Assembly (NCBI GenBank): GCA_944390485.1
Contig: CALXPQ010000001.1
Coordinates: 434,001 to 498,000, forward strand
Direction: 5' to 3'
Length of the DNA stretch: 64,000 nt
Origin: Veillonellales bacterium
GTDB lineage: Bacteria; Bacillota; Negativicutes; Veillonellales; Dialisteraceae
This document shows positions 49,911 to 58,617 of the stretch, in pieces. Both the position numbers and the translations under genes were made by a program. Within the stretch, counting starts at the first letter, position 1. Each line of letters starts with the position of its first letter. Under the pieces are notes generated by a model that searched no databases, was not told where the DNA came from, and saw only the letters and a program-made list of their open reading frames with translations.

Positions 49911-51302
49911 TTGAATCTGATTTTTGCAGCCATCGTCACCATCTGGGCCGGCTGGCTCATCATCAAGCGGTACAAGGCGCAGACGGTGCTCTTCATGGCC
50001 GGGGGCATCATGCTGGCGGGCTCCGCCATCATGGGCTACGGCACCATCCTGCCGGAAGGCAAGGGCACCGGGCTCATGGGCTTCGACCTCTTCGAACTCA
50101 TCCGCACGCTCTTTTCCAACCGCGTCGCGGCCCTTGGGCTCAACATCATGGCCGTCGGCGGCTTCGCCCGGTACATGGACAAGATCGGCGCGAGCAACGC
50201 GCTGGTCAATCTCACCATCTCGCCGCTCCTCAAGCTGAAATCGCCGTACATCGTCATGAGCGCCTGCTGGGTGCTCGGCATGTTCCTCGGTCTGGCGATC
50301 AACAGCGCCTCCGGCCTCGCCATGCTCCTCATGGTGACCATGTTCCCGATCCTCGTGGCGCTCGGCGTCTCCCGCATCGCGGCCACCGCCGCCATCGCGA
50401 CGACGCTCTGCCTCGACTGGAGCCCCGCGGATACGGGCACCATCCTCGCCGCGGAGATCTGCGGCATGAACCCGGTCATCTACTGGCACACCTATCAGAT
50501 CCCGATCGCCTGCATCGTCATCCCGGTGGTCGCCGTAGTCCACTACTTCACGCAGAAGATCATGGACAAGCGGGACGGCCACGTGGTGAAGCCCATGCGT
50601 TCGGAAGACGTGGCGGTCCACGCGGAGAACGACGCGGAAAAGGCCGCGCTCAATTCCCATCCGCCGAAACTCTTCGCCATCCTGCCGGTCATCCCGCTGG
50701 CCCTCATCCTCATCTTCTCGCCGCTCTGCATCCCCGGCGTGAAAATGAACATCATCATGGCCATGTTCATCGGCACGGCCATCGGCATGATCGCACAGCT
50801 CATCCGCACCCATCAGCCGAAAATGGTCTGCGAAGAACTGCAGATCTTCTTTGACGGCATGGGCCGCCAGCTGGCGAACGTGGTGACCATCATCATCGCC
50901 GGCGAATTCTTCGCGAAGGGCCTCACCACCACCGGCTCCATCGACGCGCTCATCACCGGCGCGCAGCACACCGGCTTCGGCGCCGCGGGCCTGACGCTCG
51001 TCATGATCGGCATCATCGCCGCGTGCAGCATCATCATGGGCTCCGGCAACGCGCCGTTCTTCGCCTTTGCGAACCTCGTGCCGGAGATCGCCGCCCGGAC
51101 CGGCGTGAACGCGGCGTTCATGATCCTGCCGATGCACCTCATCGCCAGCTCCGCCCGCGCGATCTCGCCCATCACCGGCGTCATCATCGTAGCCAGCGGC
51201 ATGGCGGGCATCAGCTCCTTCGATCTGGTGAAGCGCACCGCCATCCCCATGGCGACGTCCTGCATCCTGATCGTCATCGGCAACTTCGTGCTCTTCGGCT
51301 GA
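49911..51302 (+). CDS. dcuC: Anaerobic C4-dicarboxylate transporter, DcuC family
   Basis: The 463-residue membrane protein has about 12 spans and the DcuC pattern (GLNIMAVGGFARYMDKIGAS, LCLDWSPADTGTILAAEI, SGNAPFFAFANLVPEIA, SSARAISPITGVIIVASG). It exchanges or exports succinate, fumarate or other C4-dicarboxylates during anaerobic growth. The start is TTG 49911, behind AAGGGGGG. Its long leader may hold regulation. Confidence 0.9.
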   Translation: MNLIFAAIVTIWAGWLIIKRYKAQTVLFMAGGIMLAGSAIMGYGTILPEGKGTGLMGFDLFELIRTLFSNRVAALGLNIMAVGGFARYMDKIGASNALVNLTISPLLKLKSPYIVMSACWVLGMFLGLAINSASGLAMLLMVTMFPILVALGVSRIAATAAIATTLCLDWSPADTGTILAAEICGMNPVIYWHTYQIPIACIVIPVVAVVHYFTQKIMDKRDGHVVKPMRSEDVAVHAENDAEKAALNSHPPKLFAILPVIPLALILIFSPLCIPGVKMNIIMAMFIGTAIGMIAQLIRTHQPKMVCEELQIFFDGMGRQLANVVTIIIAGEFFAKGLTTTGSIDALITGAQHTGFGAAGLTLVMIGIIAACSIIMGSGNAPFFAFANLVPEIAARTGVNAAFMILPMHLIASSARAISPITGVIIVASGMAGISSFDLVKRTAIPMATSCILIVIGNFVLFG

Positions 51303-51311
51303 TCGCCCATG

Positions 51312-51350
51312 AAAAAGAAAAACGCGTGTCTCTGCGGCACGCGCTTTTTT
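51312..51350 (+). terminator. dcuC terminator
   Basis: AAAAACGCGTG...GCACGCGCTTTTTTTC hairpin just after the stop. Confidence 0.8.
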
Positions 51351-51483
51351 TCTGCCTTTTTTCTGCCTTTCCCGTACGCCGGCTGCACCGGCGCGGCCGC
51401 AAGGGTTGTGCCCGGCGGTCCATCAGACGGGACCGGCCCCGACGGGAAGAGACGTTTTCTCTTCGTCCACCCCGCATCGGACG

Positions 51484-51514
51484 CACAAAAAAAAGACGGC
51501 ATTTCTGCCGTCCC
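51484..51514 (-). terminator. lepB terminator
   Basis: Minus-strand GACGGCA, GAAA loop, TGCCGTC followed by eight T. Confidence 0.95.
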
Positions 51515-51525
51515 TGTCTCCTGCC

Positions 51526-52080
51526 TCACAGCTCGAAGACGACGCGCCCCAGCACGTGATCCACCGGCACCGGGCCGATGAAGCGGCTGTCGCTGCTGTG
51601 GTTGCGGTTGTCGCCCATGACGAAGACCGTGCCTTCGGGCACCGTGTAAGCCCCGTCCATGGAAAATTCCATCGGCTCGTTGATGTACGGCTCGTCCAGC
51701 CGTTCGCCGTTGCGCCACACCGCGCCGTCATGGAATTCCAGCGAGTCGCCGCCTTTGCCGATGACGCGCTTCACCCACACATTGTGTTCCTGCCGGGATC
51801 GATCAAAGATGGCGATGTAGTTGTTCATCGGTTCCGTCAGATCGTCCACCCAGGAGCGCTCCCGGCGGGTGCGGCTGTCGATGATGACGATGTCCCCGTA
51901 GTCCGGCATTTCCCGGAGCACGTGAGAGATCTTGGACACGATGAGATACTGCCCGTTGTCCAGCGTGGGGTACATGGACTCGCCGGATACTTTTGTGGGC
52001 ACGAAGAGGAAAATATGGATGAGCATCGCGAGGAAAAGCGCGACGACGATGGAGTAGATCCAGTCAAAAACTTCTTTCAT
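51526..52080 (-). CDS. lepB: Signal peptidase I
   Basis: The 184-residue protein has one N-terminal membrane span (about 5-27), the Ser nucleophile in SGESMYPTL, the Lys general base in WVKRVIGKGGD and the GDNRNHSSDSR box. It removes signal peptides from exported proteins. ATG 52080 follows GGGAGG; the upstream in-frame ATG is less likely. Confidence 0.97.
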   Translation of the reverse strand: MKEVFDWIYSIVVALFLAMLIHIFLFVPTKVSGESMYPTLDNGQYLIVSKISHVLREMPDYGDIVIIDSRTRRERSWVDDLTEPMNNYIAIFDRSRQEHNVWVKRVIGKGGDSLEFHDGAVWRNGERLDEPYINEPMEFSMDGAYTVPEGTVFVMGDNRNHSSDSRFIGPVPVDHVLGRVVFEL

Positions 52081-52093
52081 GGGGCCTCCCAAT

Positions 52094-52136
52094 AAAAAAA
52101 CAGCGGACGAGGCGTACGCCTTATCCGCTATTTTAA
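52094..52136 (-). terminator. glpX terminator
   Basis: Minus-strand AGCGGATAAGGCG/CGCCTCGTCCGCT hairpin followed by GTTTTTTT. It lies between glpX and lepB. Confidence 0.85.
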
Positions 52137-52153
52137 CAGATTAATTCCGTTTC

Positions 52154-53116
52154 TTACAACTTGACCGCCGGTTTTTCTTCTCCGAAGCGGTGGATGGTCT
52201 CGATGAAGCGCACCGTGCCCGTCTTGTAGCGGAGGAGCATGGTGCTCGTGCGGCAGCCGCCGCCGAAGTACCGCAGGCCGCGGAGCAGATTGCAGTCCGT
52301 GATGGCCGTGGCGGAGAAGATGCAGTCGTCGCCCTTCACCAGATCGTCCAGCGTGAGGACGCGGCTCGGGTCGTCGATGCCCATCTCGTGGAGACGGGTG
52401 ATCTCTTCATGATTGTGCGGGAGGAGGCGGGCCTGCATGTCGCCGCCGAGGCATTTCAGGCCGACCGCCGCGAGGACGCCTTCCGGCGCGCCGCCGGAGC
52501 CGATGACCATGTGGATGCCGCTGCCTTCGATGCCGCATTCCACCGCCGGAGCCACGTCACCGTCCGTAATGAGGCGGATGCGCGCGCCCGCTTCCCGGCA
52601 TTCGCGGATGATCTTTTCATGGCGCTCGCGGTCGAGGATGACCACGGTGAGGTCGGAGACGTCGCGCTCCATGCCCTCCGCCAGGCGGCGCAGGTTTTCC
52701 GTGACCGGCGCATTGATGTCGATGCGTCCTTTGCCGCGGGGGCCGACGCAGATTTTTTCCATGTACATGTCCGGCGCATGGAGGAGGCAGCCCTTCGGCG
52801 CGATGGCCAGCACCGCGATGGCGCCGTCCTGTCCTTTGGCGACGAGGTTCGTCCCTTCCACCGGGTCGACGGCGATGTCCACTTCCTCGCCGCCTGCGCC
52901 GACGTGTTCGCCGATGTAGAGCATCGGCGCTTCATCCATCTCCCCTTCGCCGATGACGACGGTGCCGGAGATCGGAGTGAGCGCGAACTGCGCGTGCATG
53001 CCGTCTACGGCGAGCTGGTCGGCGCCTTCCTTATCGCCCTTGCCCATGAGACGGCCGCTGCGGAGCGCCGCCTGTTCCGTGACGCGTACGAATTCCAAAG
53101 ATAACTGTCTGTTCAT
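52154..53116 (-). CDS. glpX: Fructose-1,6-bisphosphatase class II
   Basis: The 320-residue protein is GlpX: GKGDKEGADQLAVDGM, VIGEGEMDEAPMLYIGE, AVDPVEGTNLVAKG (metal site) and GSGGAPEGVLAAVGLKCLGG. It hydrolyses fructose 1,6-bisphosphate in gluconeogenesis. AGAGGAGG precedes ATG 53116. Confidence 0.97.
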   Translation of the reverse strand: MNRQLSLEFVRVTEQAALRSGRLMGKGDKEGADQLAVDGMHAQFALTPISGTVVIGEGEMDEAPMLYIGEHVGAGGEEVDIAVDPVEGTNLVAKGQDGAIAVLAIAPKGCLLHAPDMYMEKICVGPRGKGRIDINAPVTENLRRLAEGMERDVSDLTVVILDRERHEKIIRECREAGARIRLITDGDVAPAVECGIEGSGIHMVIGSGGAPEGVLAAVGLKCLGGDMQARLLPHNHEEITRLHEMGIDDPSRVLTLDDLVKGDDCIFSATAITDCNLLRGLRYFGGGCRTSTMLLRYKTGTVRFIETIHRFGEEKPAVKL

Positions 53117-53231
53117 CCGTATACCTCCTCTATGTTGAACTGCGGATTACTAGTATTTCCTTATTGCACGTTGCATTTATTGTATCATGTTTTTCTTTAT
53201 CTTTCAGTATACACTTTTTCCGCCCGGCCCG

Positions 53232-53261
53232 TTGACAGGCCCCGCCTCTGTTTCCTAAGAT
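53232..53261 (+). promoter_or_regulatory. Promoter of the SGNH hydrolase gene
   Basis: TTGACA (53232-53237), 18-base spacer, TAAGAT (53256-53261). Confidence 0.7.
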
Positions 53262-53287
53262 AAAGAAAACAGAAAGGAAGGTGTCCC

Positions 53288-53914
53288 ATGCATCCCACAT
53301 CTCCGATCCGCGCCGTCCAGTGCTGGGGCGACAGCCTCACCGCGGGCTACGGCGCCGCGCCCTCTGCCGGCTGGGTCCCGCGCCTCTCGCGCCGCTTCCC
53401 GCAGCTCGCGTTTTACAATCACGGCGTATGCGGCCGCTTCTTTTCGGACATTCTCGCCGATGCGTGGACCGTCGTGCACTACCCCGCCGAAGGAGAGCTC
53501 CTCTTCCTCATGGGCGGCACGAACGACATCCTCTGCGGCGTGCGGTACGACGCGCTGTGCCGCGCGGTGGAGCAGGAGATCCGCGCCCTCGCCGCGCGCA
53601 TCCCGGTCGTGCTGGGCGTTCCGCTCCTCACGACGCGCGCCAGCATCGCCGCGGGCTGGCAGCAGGAATGGCAGTACGAAGGGACGAACGGGACGCTCCG
53701 CCGGTACGGCGATTTCCTCCGTGCGCTCGCGGCGGAGCTCGCGCTCCCCGTGCTCGATTTCCAGGCGGCCTTCCCGCAGGACGACGCGTTCTACGCGGAC
53801 GGCGTCCACCCGAACGGCGAAGGCTACGCCCGCATGGCCGGGACCGCCGCGCCGTTTTTCGCCGCGCTCGCCGAGCCGCCGGCTCCTCCCCGCCCGGATG
53901 CAGAAAAAGCCTGA
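53288..53914 (+). CDS. SGNH/GDSL-family hydrolase
   Basis: The 208-residue protein has the SGNH blocks: CWGDSLTAGYG (Ser nucleophile), FLMGGTNDI (Asn) and ADGVHPNGEGYARM (Asp-His). No signal peptide is seen, so it acts in the cytoplasm as an esterase or lipase of unknown substrate. AGAAAGGAAGG precedes ATG 53288. Confidence 0.92.
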   Translation: MHPTSPIRAVQCWGDSLTAGYGAAPSAGWVPRLSRRFPQLAFYNHGVCGRFFSDILADAWTVVHYPAEGELLFLMGGTNDILCGVRYDALCRAVEQEIRALAARIPVVLGVPLLTTRASIAAGWQQEWQYEGTNGTLRRYGDFLRALAAELALPVLDFQAAFPQDDAFYADGVHPNGEGYARMAGTAAPFFAALAEPPAPPRPDAEKA

Positions 53915-53938
53915 CCCGAAGTCAGGCTCTTTTTTTAT
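53899..53938. terminator. Bidirectional terminator between SGNH and phosphohexomutase genes
   Basis: AAAAAGCCTGAC, CCGAA loop, GTCAGGCTCTTTTTTT; it overlaps the ends of both convergent genes. Confidence 0.9.
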
Positions 53939-55305
53939 GCGTTGACCGATTCCACGAAGCGGATCACTTCCGCCTGCTTCTCCGCGAGGAGCGCCCGGCT
54001 GCCGCGGGTCTCCATGTTGAAGCGGATGAGCGGCTCCGTGTTCGACGGGCGCAGGTTGAAGCGCCAGTCCCCGAAGTCGAGGCTCACCCCGTCCAGATGG
54101 GACACGGCCCTGGCCGCACCGCCGTATTTTTCCTCCACCGCGCGGAGCACGCCAGCCACGTCGCGGGCCGGCAGGTTGATTTCCCCGCTGCACGGGAAGG
54201 CGTCCTCCATCTGACGCACCAGCGCGGCGAGGCTCAGCCCCGTCTCGCTCACGATCTCCGCCACGATGAGCCAGGGGATCATGCCGCTGTCGCAGTAGGA
54301 GAAATCCCGGAAGAAATGATGGGCGCTCATCTCCGCGCCGTAGATGCCGTGCACCCGGCGGAGCGTCTCCTTCATGAAGGCATGGCCGCCCTTCGACTCG
54401 ACGCACCGGCCGCCGAGCCGCGCCGTCACCGCTTCCGTATTCCAGAAGCACCGCGGGTCGTGGACGATGGTCTCGCCCGGATGGAGCCGCAGGAAATAGC
54501 CCGCCAGGAGCCCCACCATGTAGTAGCCCTCCACGAATTTCCCTTCATTGTCCACGAAGAAGCACCGGTCGAAGTCGCCGTCCCAGGCGATGCCCATGTC
54601 CGCGCCGGTCTCCTTCACCTTCGCGATGAGGGGCACGCGATTCTCTTCCAGCATGGGATTCGGCACGCCGTGCGGGAACGTGCCGTCCGGCTCCATGTAC
54701 ATCTCCGTCACGCGGAAGGGAAGCTTCTCCGCGAGCCGCCGGAAGATCGGCCCCGCGCAGCCGTTCCCCGCGTCCGCCACGATGCGGAGCGGCTTCATGC
54801 GGGACACATCCACATAGGAGAGGATGTGCGCGATGTAATCGTCCATCACCGATTTCTCCGCGACGGTCCCCTTCCGCTCCGCTTCGGGGAACTCGCCGGA
54901 GAAGGCGAGGCGCTCGATGTCCCGGAGCCCGGTGTCCGCGCTCACGGGGATGCCCTCTTCCCGGACGAGCTTCATGCCGTTGTTGTCCTGCGGGTTGTGG
55001 CTCGCGGTGATCATGATGCCGCCGGAAAGCCCGTAGTGGAAGACCGAAAAATACATCATCTCCGTGCCGCAGAGTCCGATGTCCACCACGTCCGCGCCGC
55101 CGTCCGCGAGACCCCGGATGGCCGCCGCAGCGAGCGCCGGAGAAGAGAGGCGGATGTCCCGACCCACCGCGGCCGTCTTCGGATGGTACAGCGCCGCATA
55201 GGCCCGGCCCACGCGGTACGCCAGCTCCTCATTGATCTCCGCCGGCATGACGCCGCGGATGTCGTAAGCCTTGAAGCCGGAATGGCTCATCGAGAGCTCA
55301 TTCAT
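53935..55305 (-). CDS. manB: Phosphomannomutase/phosphoglucomutase
   Basis: The 456-residue phosphohexomutase has FKAYDIRGVMP, the phosphoserine loop ITASHNPQDNNG, metal loop DGDFDRCF, sugar-binding GGHAFMKE and the phosphate-binding RPSNTEPLIRF. It interconverts hexose 1- and 6-phosphates for LPS or polysaccharide precursors. Its start overlaps the end of the yerC-type gene by eight bases, so it is translated from the same message. Confidence 0.94.
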   Translation of the reverse strand: MNELSMSHSGFKAYDIRGVMPAEINEELAYRVGRAYAALYHPKTAAVGRDIRLSSPALAAAAIRGLADGGADVVDIGLCGTEMMYFSVFHYGLSGGIMITASHNPQDNNGMKLVREEGIPVSADTGLRDIERLAFSGEFPEAERKGTVAEKSVMDDYIAHILSYVDVSRMKPLRIVADAGNGCAGPIFRRLAEKLPFRVTEMYMEPDGTFPHGVPNPMLEENRVPLIAKVKETGADMGIAWDGDFDRCFFVDNEGKFVEGYYMVGLLAGYFLRLHPGETIVHDPRCFWNTEAVTARLGGRCVESKGGHAFMKETLRRVHGIYGAEMSAHHFFRDFSYCDSGMIPWLIVAEIVSETGLSLAALVRQMEDAFPCSGEINLPARDVAGVLRAVEEKYGGAARAVSHLDGVSLDFGDWRFNLRPSNTEPLIRFNMETRGSRALLAEKQAEVIRFVESVNA

Positions 55306-55624
55306 CTCCGCCGCCCTCTTTCTTTGCGCCCGACGGGTCGATCCGGTCCAGCACCTTCGCGTAACCGTCCGCGCCGAACTTGAGGCAGCGCTTCACCCGG
55401 GAGATCGTCGCCGTGGACGCGCCCGTGGTGCCCTCGATCTTGTCATACTTCTCTCCGTTGCGGAGCATGCGCGCCACCTCCAGCCGCTGGGACATGTCCC
55501 GCAGCTCGTTGATGGTGCAGAGATCTTCAAAAAATTCGTAGCAGTCTTCCCGGGAGTGGAGCTGAAGGATCGCATCGAAGAGCTGATCCGTCAGGGGATT
55601 GACCAGTCGCTGATTCACACTCAT
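55298..55624 (-). CDS. YerC/YecD-family TrpR-related protein
   Basis: The 108-residue protein is of the TrpR-related YerC type: LFDAILQLHSREDCYEFFED, LCTINELRDMSQRLEVARML, and an HTH YDKIEGTTGASTATISRVKR. It probably binds DNA; the ligand and targets are unknown. GGAGGAGG precedes ATG 55624. It is co-transcribed with the overlapping phosphohexomutase gene. Confidence 0.92.
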   Translation of the reverse strand: MSVNQRLVNPLTDQLFDAILQLHSREDCYEFFEDLCTINELRDMSQRLEVARMLRNGEKYDKIEGTTGASTATISRVKRCLKFGADGYAKVLDRIDPSGAKKEGGGDE

Positions 55625-55695
55625 AAAAACCTCCTCCGCCCGCAGGCGCACACAGGAAACAGCGTCCTCTTTCTTTTATTCTTTAATTCACTACA

Positions 55696-55724
55696 ATTAT
55701 AACATTCAGTATACACTCCCGCAA
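55696..55724 (-). promoter_or_regulatory. Promoter of the yerC-type/phosphohexomutase operon
   Basis: TTGCGG (55724-55719), 17-base spacer, TATAAT (55701-55696) on the minus strand. Confidence 0.7.
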
Positions 55725-55758
55725 TTCATGGCCGGCGCCAGGCGGCGGAATTGCCTGT

Positions 55759-55787
55759 TGACTTTTCATTAATCATACTGTAAGATA
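55759..55787 (+). promoter_or_regulatory. Promoter of the met riboswitch operon
   Basis: TTGACT (55759-55764), 17-base spacer, TAAGAT (55782-55787), about 25 bases before the riboswitch. Confidence 0.75.
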
Positions 55788-55813
55788 TTTTCAATCACAC
55801 AACTTCATACACT

Positions 55814-55950
55814 TTCATCACGAGCAGCGGAGGGACTGGCCCAAGGAAGCTGCGGCAACCCCTCGCAAGAGAACCGGTGCCAATTCCAGCGGGATTTCCC
55901 GAAAGATGATGCGCTGCTTTTACTTTCATCTTTGGGATGAAAGTTTTTTT
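55814..55950 (+). promoter_or_regulatory. SAM-I riboswitch (S box) with terminator
   Basis: The aptamer (about 55814-55912) shows the S-box consensus: GAGGGACTGGCCC, GCGGCAACC, AACCGGTGCCAATTCC and the closing GAAAGATGA that pairs with TTCATC in P1. An intrinsic terminator follows (ACTTTCATC/GATGAAAGT, then seven T, 55922-55950). AAAGATGA (55902-55909) is fully complementary to TCATCTTT (55926-55933), which gives the alternative antiterminator. SAM binding should stop transcription of metNIQ. Confidence 0.95.
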
Positions 55951-55975
55951 ATTGAGTAAGGAGCAATTATTCAAG

Positions 55976-57016
55976 ATGATCGAGCTGAAGCATATCAACA
56001 AAAGCTATGACGGCCATATCACCGCGCTCGAAGATATCAATCTCACCATACAGGACGGCGAGATCTTCGGGATCATCGGGCAGTCCGGCGCGGGCAAGTC
56101 GACCCTGATCCGGTGCATCAACATGCTGGAGCCCCCCACGTCGGGCGAAGTCCTCATCAACGGGAAGGACATGACGAAGCTCTCCCAGAAGGAGCTGCGG
56201 GAAGAGCGCAAGCACATCGGCATGATCTTCCAGCATTTCAATCTGCTCTCGAGCCGCACGGTCTGGCAGAACGTGGCCTTCCCGCTCGAGCTGGCGAAGG
56301 TGCCGAAGGCGGAGCAGGAAAAGAAGATCGCCGCCATCCTCGAGCTGGTGGGCCTCACGGAGTACCGCGACAAATATCCGGCGCAGCTCTCCGGCGGCCA
56401 GAAACAGCGCGTGGGCATCGCCCGGGCCATCGTCTCCGATCCGGAAGTGCTCCTCTCCGACGAAGCGACCTCCGCCCTCGACCCGGAGACGGTGAAGTCC
56501 ATCCTCCAGCTCTTGAAGCGCATCAACAAGAAGCTGGGCATCACCATCATCATGATCACCCACCAGATGGAAGTCATCAAGCAGATCGCCGACCGCGTGG
56601 CGGTCATCGAGAAGGGGAAGATCATCGAGGAGAGCTCCGTGGTGGACCTCTTCACGAACCCGAAGACCGAGACGTCCCGGAAATTCATCGGCTCCGTCAT
56701 CTCGAACGAACTGCCGGAAGGGCTCTCCCACATGAATATCACGAAGGAGCGGCAGCATCCGGAGGACCTCACGGCGCTCCGCCTCTCCTTCCGCGGCGAC
56801 GTGGCAGACGAGCCCATCGTGGCGAACCTCATCCGGAAATACGATCTGGACGTGAGCATCCTCTACGGCAATATCGACTACATCCACGGCGTGCCCTTCG
56901 GCAAGCTCATCGTCACCATCGCAGGCGCAGAGGAAAATATCCGCGCCGGTCTCTCCCATCTGGACAATCTTCCCATCGAAAGCGAGGTCATCGGCTATGT
57001 CCCCAGTCATAACTAA
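55976..57016 (+). CDS. metN: Methionine ABC transporter ATP-binding protein
   Basis: The 346-residue protein has Walker A GQSGAGKST, Q-loop FQHFNLL, signature LSGGQKQRVGIA, Walker B VLLSDEATSALDP, H-loop MITHQM, and a C-terminal NIL domain (about 265-346) that senses methionine. AAGGAG lies 12 bases before ATG 55976, a long spacing. It is first in metNIQ behind the SAM riboswitch. Confidence 0.97.
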   Translation: MIELKHINKSYDGHITALEDINLTIQDGEIFGIIGQSGAGKSTLIRCINMLEPPTSGEVLINGKDMTKLSQKELREERKHIGMIFQHFNLLSSRTVWQNVAFPLELAKVPKAEQEKKIAAILELVGLTEYRDKYPAQLSGGQKQRVGIARAIVSDPEVLLSDEATSALDPETVKSILQLLKRINKKLGITIIMITHQMEVIKQIADRVAVIEKGKIIEESSVVDLFTNPKTETSRKFIGSVISNELPEGLSHMNITKERQHPEDLTALRLSFRGDVADEPIVANLIRKYDLDVSILYGNIDYIHGVPFGKLIVTIAGAEENIRAGLSHLDNLPIESEVIGYVPSHN

Positions 57017-57650
57017 TCTTCTTCTGAAAAGTCTCGGCGAGACCCTGTACATGCTGGGCGTCTCCGCCCTCATCGCCGCGCTCGTCGGCATCCCTCTCGG
57101 CATCCTGCTCGTCGTCACGGAGAAAGGCGGCATCCTCGCCTGCCCGGCCTTCAACAAGCCTCTCTCCTTCGTGGTGAACGTGGTGCGCTCCATCCCCTTC
57201 ATCATCCTGATGGTGGCCATCATCCCGCTCACCCGCCTCATCGCCGGCACCTCCATCGGCACCACCGCCGCCATCGTCCCGCTGACCATCGCCGCCATTC
57301 CCTACACGGCGCGCATGGTGGAGACCTCCATCCGCGAGATCCCCTCGGGCCTCATCGAAGCGGCGGAGTCCATGGGCGCCACGCCCCTCCAGATCATCTG
57401 GAAAGTCTTCATCCCTGAAGCGCTCCCCGCCATCATCGAGACCATGACCGTCGTCATCGTCACCCTCATCGGCTCCAGCGCCATGGCCGGCACCATCGGC
57501 GGCGGCGGCCTCGGCGACCTGGCCATCCGCTACGGCTACCAGCGCTTCCAGGCCGACGTGATGATCGCCACCATCGTGGTACTCGTGGTCATCGTCCAGG
57601 CCATCCAGTTCATCGGCAGCCGCCTCGCCCGCAAAGCGGACAAGCGCTGA
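56997..57650 (+). CDS. metI: Methionine ABC transporter permease
   Basis: The 217-residue permease has five spans and the EAA loop IEAAESMGATPLQIIWKVFIPE that docks to MetN. Its start lies 20 bases inside the end of metN, so translation is coupled. Confidence 0.97.
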   Translation: MSPVITNLLLKSLGETLYMLGVSALIAALVGIPLGILLVVTEKGGILACPAFNKPLSFVVNVVRSIPFIILMVAIIPLTRLIAGTSIGTTAAIVPLTIAAIPYTARMVETSIREIPSGLIEAAESMGATPLQIIWKVFIPEALPAIIETMTVVIVTLIGSSAMAGTIGGGGLGDLAIRYGYQRFQADVMIATIVVLVVIVQAIQFIGSRLARKADKR

Positions 57651-57730
57651 TTCGTTTCTCCCTCCCCACCGGGGCTGTGAAGCCTGCGCCACACGGGCTC
57701 TGATTCATACAGCAGAAAGGACGTCCTATC

Positions 57731-58555
57731 ATGAAAAAGTACATCATCGCAGGTCTTGCAGCTCTCACCGCTGCGGCGCTTCTCGCCGGATGCGGCGGAA
57801 ATTCCGGCGCCAAGCCGGCCGCGCCGGAGAAGACGGAGATCACCGTCGGCGCCACCGCCGGTCCCCACGCGGAAGTTGTGGAAGCCGCCGCGAAGGAAGC
57901 GGAGAAACAGGGCCTCACCGTCCACGTGAAAGAATTCTCCGATTACATCACGCCCGATCAGGCGCTGGAAGACGGCGAGCTCGATCTGGCCGTGTACCAG
58001 CACAAGCCGTTCCTCGACAATTTCAACAAGCAGAAAGGCGCGCACCTCGCCGCCATCGGCGACGCCATACTCATGCGCATGGGCATCTACAGCAACACCG
58101 TGAAAGACGTGAAGGACATCCCGGACGGCGGCGTCGTCTCCATCCCGAACGACCCCACCAACGAAGGGCGCGGCCTCCAGCTCCTCCAGGAAGCGGGCCT
58201 CATCAAGCTGCGCGACGGCGCGGGCAATACGGCGACCCCCGCGGACATCACGGACAATCCGAAGCATCTGGAATTCCGCGAGCTCGAAGCGGCGCAGCTC
58301 CCGCGCAGCCTCGACGACGTGGACGCCTCGGTCATCACCATGAACTACGTCATGAGCGCGGGCCTCTCCCCGAAGGAGCAGGGCATCTTCCTCGAAGCGA
58401 AGGACAATCCCCTCGCCGTGATGATCATCGCCGCCCGCGAGAAGGACAAAGACGATCCGGCATACGCGAAATTCGTGAAAGCCTACCAGTCCGACGCGGT
58501 GAAACAGTTCATCGCCGAGAAATACAAAGGCACCATCGAACCCGCGTGGAACTGA
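57731..58555 (+). CDS. metQ: Methionine-binding lipoprotein
   Basis: The 274-residue NlpA-family protein has a lipoprotein signal with lipobox LLAGC (Cys21) and the fold of MetQ (ITVGATAGPHAEVV, HVKEFSDYITPDQAL, VSIPNDPTNEGRGLQLLQ). It delivers methionine to MetNI. AGAAAGGACG precedes ATG 57731. Last gene of the operon. Confidence 0.97.
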   Translation: MKKYIIAGLAALTAAALLAGCGGNSGAKPAAPEKTEITVGATAGPHAEVVEAAAKEAEKQGLTVHVKEFSDYITPDQALEDGELDLAVYQHKPFLDNFNKQKGAHLAAIGDAILMRMGIYSNTVKDVKDIPDGGVVSIPNDPTNEGRGLQLLQEAGLIKLRDGAGNTATPADITDNPKHLEFRELEAAQLPRSLDDVDASVITMNYVMSAGLSPKEQGIFLEAKDNPLAVMIIAAREKDKDDPAYAKFVKAYQSDAVKQFIAEKYKGTIEPAWN

Positions 58556-58567
58556 TCCCGGGCACGC

Positions 58568-58606
58568 GAAAAGACCGTACATTTATTTTGTACGGTCTTT
58601 TTTTGA
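58568..58606. terminator. Terminator of metNIQ
   Basis: AAAGACCGTACA, seven-base loop, TGTACGGTCTTTTTTT. Confidence 0.95.
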
Positions 58607-58617
58607 TGGGTCTTCTT

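Noticed and set aside
53281..55383. 700-codon plus-strand open frame
   Set aside because: It is a shadow of the SGNH hydrolase gene and antisense to the phosphohexomutase.
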